A DNA stretch of 64,000 nt from JACNIZ01 sp964344765 (lineage in GTDB: Bacteria > Planctomycetota > UBA1135). The notes under the pieces were generated by a model. It ran no database searches. It had not been told where the DNA came from and worked only from the letters and a program-made list of their open reading frames with translations. The stretch covers positions 73,249 through 137,248 of the forward strand of contig CAYFOM010000004.1 in the NCBI GenBank assembly GCA_964344765.1, read 5' to 3'. Within the stretch, counting starts at the first letter, position 1; each line of letters starts with the position of its first letter. This document shows positions 33,527-42,153 of this stretch, in pieces. The translations under genes were made by a program, and so were the position numbers.

Positions 33527-34575
33527 TTGGTGAAGATGCGTTGGAAATCAGCTTGGCGGGCGTCGAGCTCTTCGGCGGCGGCTTCCCAATCCACCGTCAT
33601 CACCGGATAGTCCTTGCCGGGCAAGGGCAAGCCTTCCGGCGGCACGGAAGCAGGATTCAGTGGAATTTGGCGTGAGCGACTTGCGGCCAGCAATTGCTCG
33701 ACCTCGGGGGAAACCAGGAAGTCGATGAACTGTTCGGCGTTGGTTTTATTGCGCGCACCGCTGATGATGCAGATGGTATTAGGAATCAGCAGAGTGCCGC
33801 CAATCTGATCGTTTTGATCGGGATAAGAGATCTGCACTGGAAAGCCGTTGGCTTCGGCGGCAGCGGCGTCGTCGGTATCGGTCAGACACCAGGCGAAGTC
33901 TTTCTGGCAAACGCGGCGCATGGCGGTTGCGTTGCCGTTGGTAATCGCGATGCCGGAATCGCGCGCATCTTCCAACCACTTTAATACGACCTCACTGCCC
34001 AATTGCTGCGACAGTACGGCGAAGTGAGTCAGCGTCGTGCCGGTCAGCGGTGCAGCCATGCCGCCATGCGGGGCATAACCTTGTTCGATCATTTGGAAGA
34101 TCGTCTTCGGCACTTCCACACCGGCTTCGTCGAGCATGTCTTGGCGCGACATAATCACTCGCGCGCGAGCGGCAAAACCAACCCAATGATGATCCGGATC
34201 ACGGAAGTTCGCCGGGATTTGCTCGGTTGCCGGCGAAGAATAGGGCTGGGTCAAACCTTGCTTCTTCAACCGAATGGTGTGCGCGGTTTCGTTATTCCAA
34301 AAGACGTCGGCATAAGGGTTGTCTTTCTCGGCGATGATGCGCTTGACCAAGCCAACCGTTTTGTTTTGCTCGACGTCGTATTGCGCATGAACGCGCAGGC
34401 CGGTCTTCTTTTCAAATAACTTCAGAATAGGTTCCGAGTGCTCCTTATCGAGCGAGGCATAGACCACCAAGTCGTACTCATCGCCTCCGCACGACGCCAG
34501 ACTGAGCAGTGCGGCAATCGCGAGTGAGGGAAGGGACTTGAGGAACCGGGGTAGGGGGGCACGTGCAGTCCGCAT
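33523..34575 (-). CDS. Lipoprotein substrate-binding protein, Fe(III)-type (FutA/FbpA-like)
   Basis: This 350-residue protein has a lipobox LASC with C29, so it is anchored to the membrane. The mature protein has the family 1 iron-binding fold, starting LVVYASLDKEHSEPILKLFEKKTG and containing DVFWNNE and a C-terminal PEVEQLLA segment. Ligand tyrosines are not assigned with certainty. ATG 34575 is chosen because TAATCT lies 7 nt upstream; ATG 34596 and ATG 34623 are in-frame alternatives. It heads a five-gene operon with the permease, ATPase, cytochrome and HEAT lipoprotein. Substrates other than ferric iron, such as other oxyanion or metal complexes, remain possible. Confidence 0.82.
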   Translation of the reverse strand: MRTARAPLPRFLKSLPSLAIAALLSLASCGGDEYDLVVYASLDKEHSEPILKLFEKKTGLRVHAQYDVEQNKTVGLVKRIIAEKDNPYADVFWNNETAHTIRLKKQGLTQPYSSPATEQIPANFRDPDHHWVGFAARARVIMSRQDMLDEAGVEVPKTIFQMIEQGYAPHGGMAAPLTGTTLTHFAVLSQQLGSEVVLKWLEDARDSGIAITNGNATAMRRVCQKDFAWCLTDTDDAAAAEANGFPVQISYPDQNDQIGGTLLIPNTICIISGARNKTNAEQFIDFLVSPEVEQLLAASRSRQIPLNPASVPPEGLPLPGKDYPVMTVDWEAAAEELDARQADFQRIFTN

Positions 34576-34582
34576 GGCCCGA

Positions 34583-34588
34583 AGATTA
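34583..34588 (-). promoter_or_regulatory. -10-like TAATCT upstream of the importer operon
   Basis: On the minus strand TAATCT ends 7 nt before ATG 34575. No good -35 box is seen. It supports the chosen start. Confidence 0.4.
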
Positions 34589-34662
34589 GCAATCATCGTG
34601 CCACTGGCGACGGAATCCGCCAACCGAGTCCATGTTCCGCTACGGGAACATCGCCTTTGGCG

Positions 34663-36360
34663 TTATTCGCCGTCCGGCTGCTCCGGTGTAGGATCCGGTT
34701 GCTGCGGCGGCTTGCGACCGTTGCGCGGTCCGACGATGCGGCCTTTTTGGACCTTTTTGTTGATCGGTTTCGGCTCCTCGTCTTCGTCCAAATAGCCCAG
34801 GGCGATCATTTCCTCGCGCTCTTCTTTGCTCAGGCGATCGCCGTTGCGCAATCCCGGCCGCATGTTGTGCTGCTTTTGCCACTGGGCGCACATATCCCGC
34901 CAGACATCCAGGCGTTGGTGCATGCCGCCCAAGAAGGATTTTCCTTCCGGCGTGGCGGCGATATCGACCGTTTCGCGCGGCAACTTCGAGTTGTCGAACA
35001 ATTGATCCGCTTTGGATTCATCCTCTGGAAAAGCCACCGCAGTTTGGTCGCCGACGCGAACCGCCACTTGGTGCTCCGGCCAGTTGGATTCACCGATGAC
35101 GTCGCGGGTGGTGGCGTCGGGGTAGGCCTTGTAGAGGTCCAAAATTCGACCCTGCATACCGGGAGGAGGCGGCAGGTCGGCGTGATAAACCAAGGTCGGC
35201 ATCAAGTCGATCAACTCCACCGGCTCGTCGCGACGCTCGCCACGCGGACCGCCTGGTGCGCGAATGATCAGTGGCACGTGCAGCGTTGGGTCGTAAACCT
35301 GGTGATGGCCGTAAGTGCCGTGTTCCCAGAATTCCTCGCCGTGATCCGAGGTCACGACAATCAACGTGTCTTCGTAAAGATCATTGGCTTTCAACCACGC
35401 AACCAATTGACCGAAGGCGTCGTCCATTTGGCGGATTTCCGCTTGGTACAAAGCCTTGATAAAGGTCAGGTCATCCGGCGGCGGCGGACCTTCGTGATCC
35501 TTCGGCAACAGCGGGTTGTAATACTTCTTCTGCATATCGCGAATCACGCCGGAGGTTCGCGGACCGGTGTGATAAGCGTTGTAAGCACCTTGCCAAGCCT
35601 TTAAGAACGGGCCGTCGTAGTTCGGGTCGGCGAACATCTCGACGAACTTCGGCTCGGGCAAGTACGGCGTATGCACCTGATAAGTGTGCAGGAACATAAA
35701 GAACGGCGAATCCGGATCGCGGTCTTGGCTGAACCACTTCTTCGCGTGTTCCACGCGGTTATAGGCGCCAAGGAACTTTGAGTCCCAATAATCAAAACCC
35801 TGCGCCATGCCGCGATTCACCTGCAAGTTGCCGCCATCGCAAATGCCGACGGTTTGGTAATCGCCTTCCTTCAGCGCTTCCGCCATGGTCACCGAACGAT
35901 CACCCAGGCTGGGATAGATGGTCTTTTCGTGGTCATGACCTTTATCCAAAACCACGCGGTTCCAAACACCGTGTACCTGCGGGTAAGTGGAGGTAAAAAT
36001 GCTGGCGTGAGACGGCGACGTGGAAGAAGCGGCGGCGAATGCGCGATCAAAGACCAACGCGTCGTCGGCGAAGGCTTGCAGGTTTGGCGAGGTGTCAGCC
36101 TCGTGACCGTACATCGTCAGGTAGTCCGCCCGCTGGGTATCCATCAGGAAAACCAAGATGTTTGGCATCGGTTTGGCCGGCGGCGTCAACTCGATGGAGA
36201 CGGCTTCCGGTGCCGTGGCAGAAACGTCGGCCGAGGCGGTCGAATTTGGAGTCGACGGCTGGTTCTCGCCGGAATCAGGAGGCGTTGCCTCGCCGCAGCC
36301 GCCAAGTAGCGGCAAAACGAGACAAATCGCGGTCAGGAATGCGGTTCGGATGGGTGTCAT
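34663..36360 (-). CDS. Sulfatase-superfamily lipoprotein with Thr at the nucleophile position
   Basis: This 565-residue protein has a lipobox LGGC with C22 and an alkaline-phosphatase/sulfatase fold: metal-binding D74 (FLMDTQRADYL) and the distal TSDHGEEFWEHG motif. The nucleophile motif reads T114-S-P-S-H118 where classical sulfatases have C/S-x-P-S-R. So T114 stands in place of the formylglycine precursor, and the enzyme is more likely a phosphodiesterase or phosphotransferase-like member, or a Thr-based hydrolase. The region before the fold is a Ser/Thr/Pro-rich linker. The C-terminus is Pro/Gln-rich. It is the only gene of its transcription unit and points away from the aminotransferase gene. 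Confidence 0.85.
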   Translation of the reverse strand: MTPIRTAFLTAICLVLPLLGGCGEATPPDSGENQPSTPNSTASADVSATAPEAVSIELTPPAKPMPNILVFLMDTQRADYLTMYGHEADTSPNLQAFADDALVFDRAFAAASSTSPSHASIFTSTYPQVHGVWNRVVLDKGHDHEKTIYPSLGDRSVTMAEALKEGDYQTVGICDGGNLQVNRGMAQGFDYWDSKFLGAYNRVEHAKKWFSQDRDPDSPFFMFLHTYQVHTPYLPEPKFVEMFADPNYDGPFLKAWQGAYNAYHTGPRTSGVIRDMQKKYYNPLLPKDHEGPPPPDDLTFIKALYQAEIRQMDDAFGQLVAWLKANDLYEDTLIVVTSDHGEEFWEHGTYGHHQVYDPTLHVPLIIRAPGGPRGERRDEPVELIDLMPTLVYHADLPPPPGMQGRILDLYKAYPDATTRDVIGESNWPEHQVAVRVGDQTAVAFPEDESKADQLFDNSKLPRETVDIAATPEGKSFLGGMHQRLDVWRDMCAQWQKQHNMRPGLRNGDRLSKEEREEMIALGYLDEDEEPKPINKKVQKGRIVGPRNGRKPPQQPDPTPEQPDGE

Positions 36361-36376
36361 GACGGGTGCGCAGGAT

Positions 36377-36383
36377 TAGGATA
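36377..36383. promoter_or_regulatory. Interlocked -10-like hexamers TAGGAT (+) and TATCCT (-)
   Basis: The sequence TAGGATA gives TAGGAT on the plus strand (36377-36382) and TATCCT on the minus strand (36383-36378). The minus box ends 17 nt before the sulfatase-like start. The plus box lies 82 nt before the aminotransferase ATG. Confidence 0.35.
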
Positions 36384-36464
36384 CCCCATGGGAACGGCGC
36401 TTGCCGTGCCGGACCCAAATCCATCCACCACGCCCCCTTTGTCGTCAGCCTTTTCCCACGCATC

Positions 36465-37655
36465 ATGACAAGTACCCTCGCTCCTCTGGCCCTCGCTGAT
36501 CGCATGGGCCGTCTGGGCACCGAAACCGCGTTCGAAGTGCTCGCCCGCGCCAAGAACCTGGAAGCCCAGGGTCGCGACATCATTCACCTCGAAATCGGTG
36601 AGCCCGACTTCGATACGCCGGAAAACATCGTCGAAGCGGCGGTTAAGGCGCTGCGCGATGGCTACACCCACTACGGCCCGGCCGCCGGCATGCCGATCGC
36701 ACGCGAGTGCGTGGCCGATTACGTTGAGCGCAGCCGTGGCATTACTTGCCACCCCGACGAGGTCGTCATCGTGCCTGGTGGCAAGCCGACGATGTTCTAC
36801 GCGATTTTGGCACTGGTCAACGCCGGCGACGAGGTGATCTACCCGAACCCGGGCTTCCCGATTTACGAGTCGATGATTAACTTCGTCGGCGGCAAAGCGG
36901 TGTCGTGCCCGATTCGCGAAGAGAACAAATTTGCGCTCGATCCGCAGGACGTGATTTCGCGCCTGTCCGACAAGACCAAGTTGGTCATTCTCAACTCGCC
37001 GGCCAACCCAACCGGTGGTGTCACCGGCAAAGCCGAACTCGAGCAAATCCTCGCCGAGTTGAAGAAGTACCCCGACGTCTGGATTCTGTCCGACGAGATT
37101 TACAGCCGCATGCTGTATGACGGTGAGGAGCACTACACGCCGCTGACCGATCCGGAAATTCGCGATCGCGTCATTCTGTTGGATGGTTGGTCGAAGACTT
37201 ACGCCATGACTGGTTGGCGCATGGGCTTTGGCGTGATGCGCCAAGACCTGGCAGCGCAAGTCGCCAAGTTGATGGTCAACTCGAACTCTTGCACCGCATC
37301 GTTCTCGCAGATTGCCGGCATGGAAGCACTGAGCGGCGATCAGTCCGCCGTCGACGCGATGCTGGTTAAGTTTGATAAGCGCCGCAAACGCATTGTTGAG
37401 TTGATCAACGACATTCCTGGCATGAGCTGCCATTTGCCGAAGGGCGCGTTTTACGTCATGCCGTCGATCAAAGAAACCGGCCTGACCGCCAAGGTGGTAC
37501 AGGATCGCTTGCTCGATGAGTACGGCGTTAGCTGCTTGGCCGGCACTTCCTTCGGTGCCGAAGGTGAGGGCTACATTCGCTTCAGCTACGCCAACTCAAC
37601 CGAGAACATTGAACGCGCGATGGAACGAGTGCGCGCCTTCTTTGAGAGCCTGTAA
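36465..37655 (+). CDS. Class I/II aminotransferase (aspartate aminotransferase-like)
   Basis: This 396-residue PLP enzyme has the family pattern HLEIGEPDFDTP, YPNPGFPIYES, NSPANPTGG, a substrate-domain Asp/Tyr pair in ILSDEIYSRM and the PLP lysine K244 in GWSKTYAMTGWRMGF. It probably transfers an amino group between an amino acid and 2-oxoglutarate; the exact donor cannot be told. ATG 36465 is the first Met before the conserved MTSTLAPLALADRMGRL start, and the longer upstream frame carries no homology. The threonine aldolase gene overlaps its stop (TAATG). No Shine-Dalgarno sequence is seen. Confidence 0.92.
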   Translation: MTSTLAPLALADRMGRLGTETAFEVLARAKNLEAQGRDIIHLEIGEPDFDTPENIVEAAVKALRDGYTHYGPAAGMPIARECVADYVERSRGITCHPDEVVIVPGGKPTMFYAILALVNAGDEVIYPNPGFPIYESMINFVGGKAVSCPIREENKFALDPQDVISRLSDKTKLVILNSPANPTGGVTGKAELEQILAELKKYPDVWILSDEIYSRMLYDGEEHYTPLTDPEIRDRVILLDGWSKTYAMTGWRMGFGVMRQDLAAQVAKLMVNSNSCTASFSQIAGMEALSGDQSAVDAMLVKFDKRRKRIVELINDIPGMSCHLPKGAFYVMPSIKETGLTAKVVQDRLLDEYGVSCLAGTSFGAEGEGYIRFSYANSTENIERAMERVRAFFESL

Positions 37656-38695
37656 TGAGCCGAGTCGCCGACTTTAGATCTGACACCGTCACCCGACCGA
37701 CGTCGCGCATGATTGAAGCGATGGCGTCAGCCCAAGTCGGCGACGACGTATTGGGAGACGATCCCACCGTAGCCGAGTTAGAGCGGCGCTTTGCCGAGTT
37801 GTTCGGCAAGGACGCCGCTCTATTCATGCCGTCGGGCACGATGGCAAACCAAGCTGCAGTTGCCGCGCACATCGTTCCCGGTGAAGAAGTGATCGTTGAG
37901 ACCAACGCCCACATCTTCCAATACGAAGGTGGCGGACTGGCGCGCATCGGCGGCGCCCACGTCAACATGTTGCTGGGCGAACGCGGTATGTTCCCGCTGC
38001 CCGATTTGGCGCGCTCGTTCCGGCCGCCGTCGGTGCATATGCCGCGCACCGGATTGGTTTGTGTTGAGCAAACCCACCTGTTCTCGGGTGGCAGCATTCT
38101 GCCGATCGAATACCTCGAAGAGGTGCACGCAATGGCTGCCCATCATTCGGTAGCCGTGCATATGGACGGCGCACGCATCTTCAACGCCCAAGCCGAAACC
38201 TCGTTGGACTTCACCCGTTACGGCAGTGTTTGCGATTCCATTTCGGTATCGCTGTGCAAAGGCATGTCGTGCCCGGTAGGCTCGGTGCTGATGGGCGACG
38301 GCGCGTTTATCGAGCGCGCCCGCCACGTGCGCAAATGGATGGGCGGCGGCATGCGTCAAGCCGGATATTTGGCCGCCTGCGGCATTGTTGCGCTCGACGA
38401 GGTGCTGCCGCTGATTTCCGAAGACAACGCGCGTTGCCGCCGTTTGAGTTTGGCCGCGCTGGCTTTGGAAGGCATCAAAATGGCTCAGGAAACCGTCGAT
38501 ACCAACGTGTTGTTCCTCGAGGTCACCGATCCGCGGCTGGATGCGCCGATGGTCGAATCCGAACTTGCCGAACATGGCGTTCAGGCTCTTGCGTTGGGGC
38601 CGCGCCTGCTGCGTTTCGTAACCCATTCGGGAATCACCGACGCCGACGTCGATCACGCAGTGATGGCGTTGCAAACCATACTCACGCAAAACTGA
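37655..38695 (+). CDS. ltaE: Low-specificity L-threonine aldolase
   Basis: This 346-residue fold-type I PLP enzyme cleaves L-threonine/allo-threonine to glycine and acetaldehyde. It begins DFRSDTVTRPTSRMIEAM, as most LtaE proteins do. It has DDPTVAELERR, the PSGTMANQ PLP-phosphate loop, HMDGARIFNA and the PLP lysine in SLCKGMSCPVGS. The start overlaps the aminotransferase stop, so the two genes are coupled. Together they point to amino-acid interconversion rather than one fixed pathway. Confidence 0.93.
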   Translation: MSRVADFRSDTVTRPTSRMIEAMASAQVGDDVLGDDPTVAELERRFAELFGKDAALFMPSGTMANQAAVAAHIVPGEEVIVETNAHIFQYEGGGLARIGGAHVNMLLGERGMFPLPDLARSFRPPSVHMPRTGLVCVEQTHLFSGGSILPIEYLEEVHAMAAHHSVAVHMDGARIFNAQAETSLDFTRYGSVCDSISVSLCKGMSCPVGSVLMGDGAFIERARHVRKWMGGGMRQAGYLAACGIVALDEVLPLISEDNARCRRLSLAALALEGIKMAQETVDTNVLFLEVTDPRLDAPMVESELAEHGVQALALGPRLLRFVTHSGITDADVDHAVMALQTILTQN

Positions 38696-38696
38696 A

Positions 38697-40058
38697 ATGT
38701 CCGTCTTCAAGGCTTACGACATTCGGGGCACTTACCCCGATCAAATCGACGCTGATCTCGCTTATCGCATTGGCCGCGCTTTTGCTGATTTCCTTGGCAA
38801 AGGGCCGCTGGTTGTAGGGCGCGACATGCGCACCATGTCTCCCGAAATTCAAGGAGCGTGCATCGACGGCATCCGCGACGGCGGCCTCGATGTGATCGAC
38901 ATCGGCTTGACCTGCACACCGCAGTCTTATTTTGCGATCGGAAATCTGAAAGCGGCCGGTGGATTGTGCGTGACCGCCAGTCACAACCCGGCGCAGTACA
39001 TCGGTTTCAAGATGACGCGCGAGGAAGCCATTCCGATCAGTGGCGACACCGGTCTGAAAGAGATAGAAAAGCTGGCGACGGCGCCTGAAAAGCCGGCGCC
39101 CAAAGCACAGCGCGGCGGCTTGACCCAAATCGACACGATGGCCGATTACGTCGCCCACGTGTGCAAATGGGCCGATCTGGCACGCCCGGTAAAAATTGCA
39201 TCGGATGCCGCCAACGGAATGGCTGCGCACACTTTCCCGAATGTGTTGAAGGCGCTGCCGCAAATTGAAAACCACGGTTTGTACTTCGAGTTGGACGGCA
39301 GCTTCCCCAACCACGAAGCCAACCCGCTGAAGCTGTCGACGCTGGTTGACTTGCAAGCGTACGTCAAAGCCACCGGCGCCGAACTTGGTGCCGCCTTCGA
39401 TGGCGACGCCGACCGCTGCTGCTTCGTCGATGAATTGGGACGTCCGATCGGCAACGACATCGTTACGACCTTGGTCGCGCGCGAAGCGTTGAAGAAGGAG
39501 CCGGGCGCATCCATTGTTTACGACCTGCGTTCGTCCTGGATTTTACCCGAGCTGGTCATCGCCGGCGGCGGCAAGCCGGTCAAGGAACGCGTCGGCCATA
39601 GCTTCTTGAAGGCGCGCATGCGCGAATTCGATGCTCCCTTTGGCGGCGAACTTTCCGGTCACTACTACTTCCGCGATAACTGGTACGCCGACAACTCCGA
39701 AATCATTCTGCTGTCGGTGTTGAACTTGGTTTCGCGCTCCGACAAGCCGTTTAGCGAAATGGTGAACGAGCTGATGTGCTACCACAGCACCGGCGAAGTC
39801 AACTTCGAGGTCGAAGACAAGATCGGCGCGATGAACAAGCTGAAGGCTGAGTTCTCCGATGCGTCGATCGATGAGTTGGACGGTGTCACCATCGCTTACG
39901 GTCAGCCGGATCAAGCCGGTTGGTGGTGGGTGAACCTGCGCGCGTCGAACACCGAGCCACTGCTGCGCATGAACTTGGAGTCCGACGACAAGGCCAAGAT
40001 GGAAGAGATGACTGAGAAGGTCATCGGCATTCTTGGCGTGCAGCCGGCGGATCACTAG
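38697..40058 (+). CDS. Phosphomannomutase/phosphoglucomutase
   Basis: This 453-residue alpha-D-phosphohexomutase exchanges phosphate between C1 and C6 of hexoses for cell-envelope sugar precursors. The active-site phosphoserine is in VTASHNPAQYIGF. The magnesium loop is DGDADRC, the sugar-binding loop is GGELSGHYYF and the phosphate-binding loop is RASNTEPLLR. All four domain signatures are present in the ManB/AlgC order. It starts 1 base after ltaE. A strong terminator follows at 40068. Confidence 0.93.
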   Translation: MSVFKAYDIRGTYPDQIDADLAYRIGRAFADFLGKGPLVVGRDMRTMSPEIQGACIDGIRDGGLDVIDIGLTCTPQSYFAIGNLKAAGGLCVTASHNPAQYIGFKMTREEAIPISGDTGLKEIEKLATAPEKPAPKAQRGGLTQIDTMADYVAHVCKWADLARPVKIASDAANGMAAHTFPNVLKALPQIENHGLYFELDGSFPNHEANPLKLSTLVDLQAYVKATGAELGAAFDGDADRCCFVDELGRPIGNDIVTTLVAREALKKEPGASIVYDLRSSWILPELVIAGGGKPVKERVGHSFLKARMREFDAPFGGELSGHYYFRDNWYADNSEIILLSVLNLVSRSDKPFSEMVNELMCYHSTGEVNFEVEDKIGAMNKLKAEFSDASIDELDGVTIAYGQPDQAGWWWVNLRASNTEPLLRMNLESDDKAKMEEMTEKVIGILGVQPADH

Positions 40059-40067
40059 ATCCAAGCG

Positions 40068-40108
40068 ACGGCGGCCGGTGGCGTTTTGCGCCCCGGCCGC
40101 CGTTTTTT
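40068..40108 (+). terminator. Rho-independent terminator after the phosphohexomutase gene
   Basis: An 11-bp perfect GC-rich stem (40068-40078 with 40093-40103) has a short inner helix in its loop and is followed by TTTTTT (40103-40108). Confidence 0.9.
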
Positions 40109-40182
40109 ATTGTCGGGCCGGACGATTCCGTCCTACAAGATTTGACCCGAAGCCGCCGGGAATCTGCGGATCGACCACCACC

Positions 40183-41112
40183 ATGGACATCGAAAAAATC
40201 ACCGAAAAGCCCATCCGCATCATTGGCGTACCGATGGACTACGGCGCCAGCCACCGCGGTACCGACATGGGGCCCAGTGCGTTGCGCATTGCCGGCGTTG
40301 CTCGCAAGCTGCGCAACATTGGTTACGACGTCCAACGCGAGGATGAAATTCAGGTCGCGTCGATGGAAACGCGCGAAGCACGCGACAAAAAAGCGCGCTT
40401 TTACGACGAAATTCTAGCCGCATGTTCCGAATTGGCGAGCAGCGTCGAGTTGGTCATGCAAGAAGGCGGATTGCCGTTGATCCTCGGTGGCGACCACTCC
40501 ATTGCGATGGGTTCGGTGGCTGGCGTCGCCAACCATCTGCGCAAGCAGGACCAGGAATTGGGCCTGATTTGGTTCGACGCCCACGGCGATATGAATGTGC
40601 CGGGCATTTCGCCCAGCGGCAACATTCACGGCATGCCGTTAGCGCACCTGTTGGGCTATGGCGATGACGGCCTGGCTGGCATTGGGGGTTTTGCGCCGAA
40701 GGTCAAACCGGAAAACGTCGCGTTAATCGGAATTCGCGATATCGATGTGCACGAACGCAAAGTCATTCGCGATTCCGGCGTGCAAGCCTTCACCATGCGC
40801 GATATCGACGAGCGCGGCATGGCAGCGGTGTGTAAAGACGTCATCGACGTCGTCACCAACGGCACCGGCGGCTTCCACTTCAGCTTTGATGTGGACGGCT
40901 GCGACCCCGGTGTGATTCCCGGTTCGGGAACTTTGGTTCCCGGCGGAATCAGCTTCCGCGAAGCGCACCTGCTGTTCGAATACTGCGCCGACACCAAGAT
41001 GATGACGTCGATGGATATCGTCGAACTCAACCCGGTGTTGGATCACAAGAATCATAGCGCCGAAACCGCGGTCGAGCTGATGCTCAGCGCCTTCGGCAAG
41101 TCGATTCTCTAA
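40183..41112 (+). CDS. rocF: Arginase
   Basis: This 309-residue manganese enzyme hydrolyses arginine to ornithine and urea. It shows GGDHSIAMGS, DAHGDMN and SFDVDGCDPG, the three manganese motifs of the ureohydrolase family. SGNIHGMPLAHLLG and ELNPVLDHKNHSAE favour arginase over agmatinase. ATG 40183 is the first Met at the conserved strand (RIIGVPMDYGASHRG); the longer upstream frame runs through the terminator hairpin. The channel gene on the other strand overlaps its 3' end by four bases. No ornithine pathway genes are nearby. Confidence 0.93.
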   Translation: MDIEKITEKPIRIIGVPMDYGASHRGTDMGPSALRIAGVARKLRNIGYDVQREDEIQVASMETREARDKKARFYDEILAACSELASSVELVMQEGGLPLILGGDHSIAMGSVAGVANHLRKQDQELGLIWFDAHGDMNVPGISPSGNIHGMPLAHLLGYGDDGLAGIGGFAPKVKPENVALIGIRDIDVHERKVIRDSGVQAFTMRDIDERGMAAVCKDVIDVVTNGTGGFHFSFDVDGCDPGVIPGSGTLVPGGISFREAHLLFEYCADTKMMTSMDIVELNPVLDHKNHSAETAVELMLSAFGKSIL

Positions 41113-42128
41113 CCGGCGAAGCTGGCGCGGAAGCCGTCGACGTCGGCTTGGCGGCCCATCACCAACAAGTGGTCGGTGGGATTGAGCTTGTAGTCGGCGC
41201 CGGGATTAAACACGATTTCGGCGTCATCCATCGGCCGCACGCCGATGGCAATCAGTCCAAAGCGGTTGCCCAAATCCAGGGTCCGCAACGAGGACATTCC
41301 GTCTTTGTTCTCCGGCAATTCCACTTCCTGGATGACCACTTCCTTGTTGGTGGAGCCCAGCGCCAAATCGACAAGACCAACCGCGCCCGGACGCAAAAAC
41401 GCCTGCGCCAAACGCTTTCCGCCCAGCTGGTAAGGGGTGACCACGCTGGAAGCGCCGACCATCTTCAGCTTTTCGGCGGTATTCGGATTTTCCGCCCGCG
41501 CAACGATCGGCACGTCCGGGTTCAGCTGGTGAGCGCTCAAGACAATAAACACATTACCGGCATCGCTACTAATCGCCGCAATCACGCCCGACGCCCGTTT
41601 CACCCCAGCTTTGAGCAAGCTCTCTTCAGTCGTCGCATCGCCGATCAAAACCGGAACGCCGGCCGCCACCAACTCTTCGCGACAGCTGTCGTCATCGGAA
41701 ATGATGACGAACTTCTTGCCCATGTTTTCCAATTCGCGGCGCACCGTGGTGCCAATGCGGCCGTAACCGCACAGGATCACGTGGTCGGACATTTCATCGA
41801 TCAGTCGTTGCATTTTCTTTTCAGTACGCCGTTGGTAATTGGCCAGCATCGTCATGCCGATTAAATGCGCGGCTTTCAGCGAGGTAAAGATGCCGCCGGC
41901 AATAATCGAAATCGCAACCAAGCGGCCCTCCTGGGAAAGAGGGTGGATTTCGGCAAATCCGACCGTGGAAACGGTGATCACGGTCATGTAGAAGCATTCC
42001 CAAAGATTCCAACCCTCAACCAGGCGGAAACCGAGGATGCCCCAAATGGTCACGGCAAAGCCGGACATCACCAGACGCATGATTTCGCGTCTGTGAAGTC
42101 TTCGTTCGTAGTTCTTGACCGGATCCAC
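41109..42128 (-). CDS. TrkA-N type potassium channel
   Basis: This 339-residue protein has two membrane helices around a pore loop (about 20-95). Two soluble domains follow: a Rossmann-like RCK_N (VILCGYGRIGTTVRREL, then ISDDDSCREEL) and an RCK_C domain that ends LLVMGRQADVDGFRASF. The pore reads STVGFAEIHPL, so the classic GYG filter is GFA. The family imports potassium or senses nucleotide and calcium. GTG 42128 is preferred because a TAGAAT -10-like hexamer lies 7 nt upstream. An ATG at 42155 would put the start inside the opposing gene, and ATG 42080 would remove conserved Arg-rich residues before the first helix. Confidence 0.83.
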   Translation of the reverse strand: MDPVKNYERRLHRREIMRLVMSGFAVTIWGILGFRLVEGWNLWECFYMTVITVSTVGFAEIHPLSQEGRLVAISIIAGGIFTSLKAAHLIGMTMLANYQRRTEKKMQRLIDEMSDHVILCGYGRIGTTVRRELENMGKKFVIISDDDSCREELVAAGVPVLIGDATTEESLLKAGVKRASGVIAAISSDAGNVFIVLSAHQLNPDVPIVARAENPNTAEKLKMVGASSVVTPYQLGGKRLAQAFLRPGAVGLVDLALGSTNKEVVIQEVELPENKDGMSSLRTLDLGNRFGLIAIGVRPMDDAEIVFNPGADYKLNPTDHLLVMGRQADVDGFRASFAG

Positions 42129-42145
42129 GCGTCGGATTCTACAAT
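42115..42145 (+). promoter_or_regulatory. Promoter TTGACC-19 bp-TACAAT upstream of mcsB
   Basis: The -35 box lies at 42115-42120 and the -10 box at 42140-42145. The -10 box ends 8 nt before ATG 42154, so transcription should start at or beside the start codon. Confidence 0.55.
42136..42141 (-). promoter_or_regulatory. -10-like TAGAAT of the channel gene, interlocked with TACAAT
   Basis: On the minus strand TAGAAT ends 7 nt before GTG 42128. It shares two bases with the plus-strand TACAAT at 42140-42145. Confidence 0.45.
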
Positions 42146-42153
42146 CTAGGTAC

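Noticed and set aside
36366..36464. N-terminal extension of the aminotransferase
   Set aside because: No homology in this part and it overlaps the divergent promoter; conserved sequence starts at ATG 36465.
36357..37433. Minus-strand open frame opposite the aminotransferase gene
   Set aside because: The plus-strand PLP enzyme has all conserved motifs; the antisense product resembles no protein.
37820..38710. Minus-strand open frame opposite the threonine aldolase gene
   Set aside because: The plus-strand gene carries all LtaE motifs; the antisense frame is a composition effect.
40033..40182. N-terminal extension of arginase
   Set aside because: It runs through the terminator hairpin at 40068-40108; arginase homology starts at ATG 40183.
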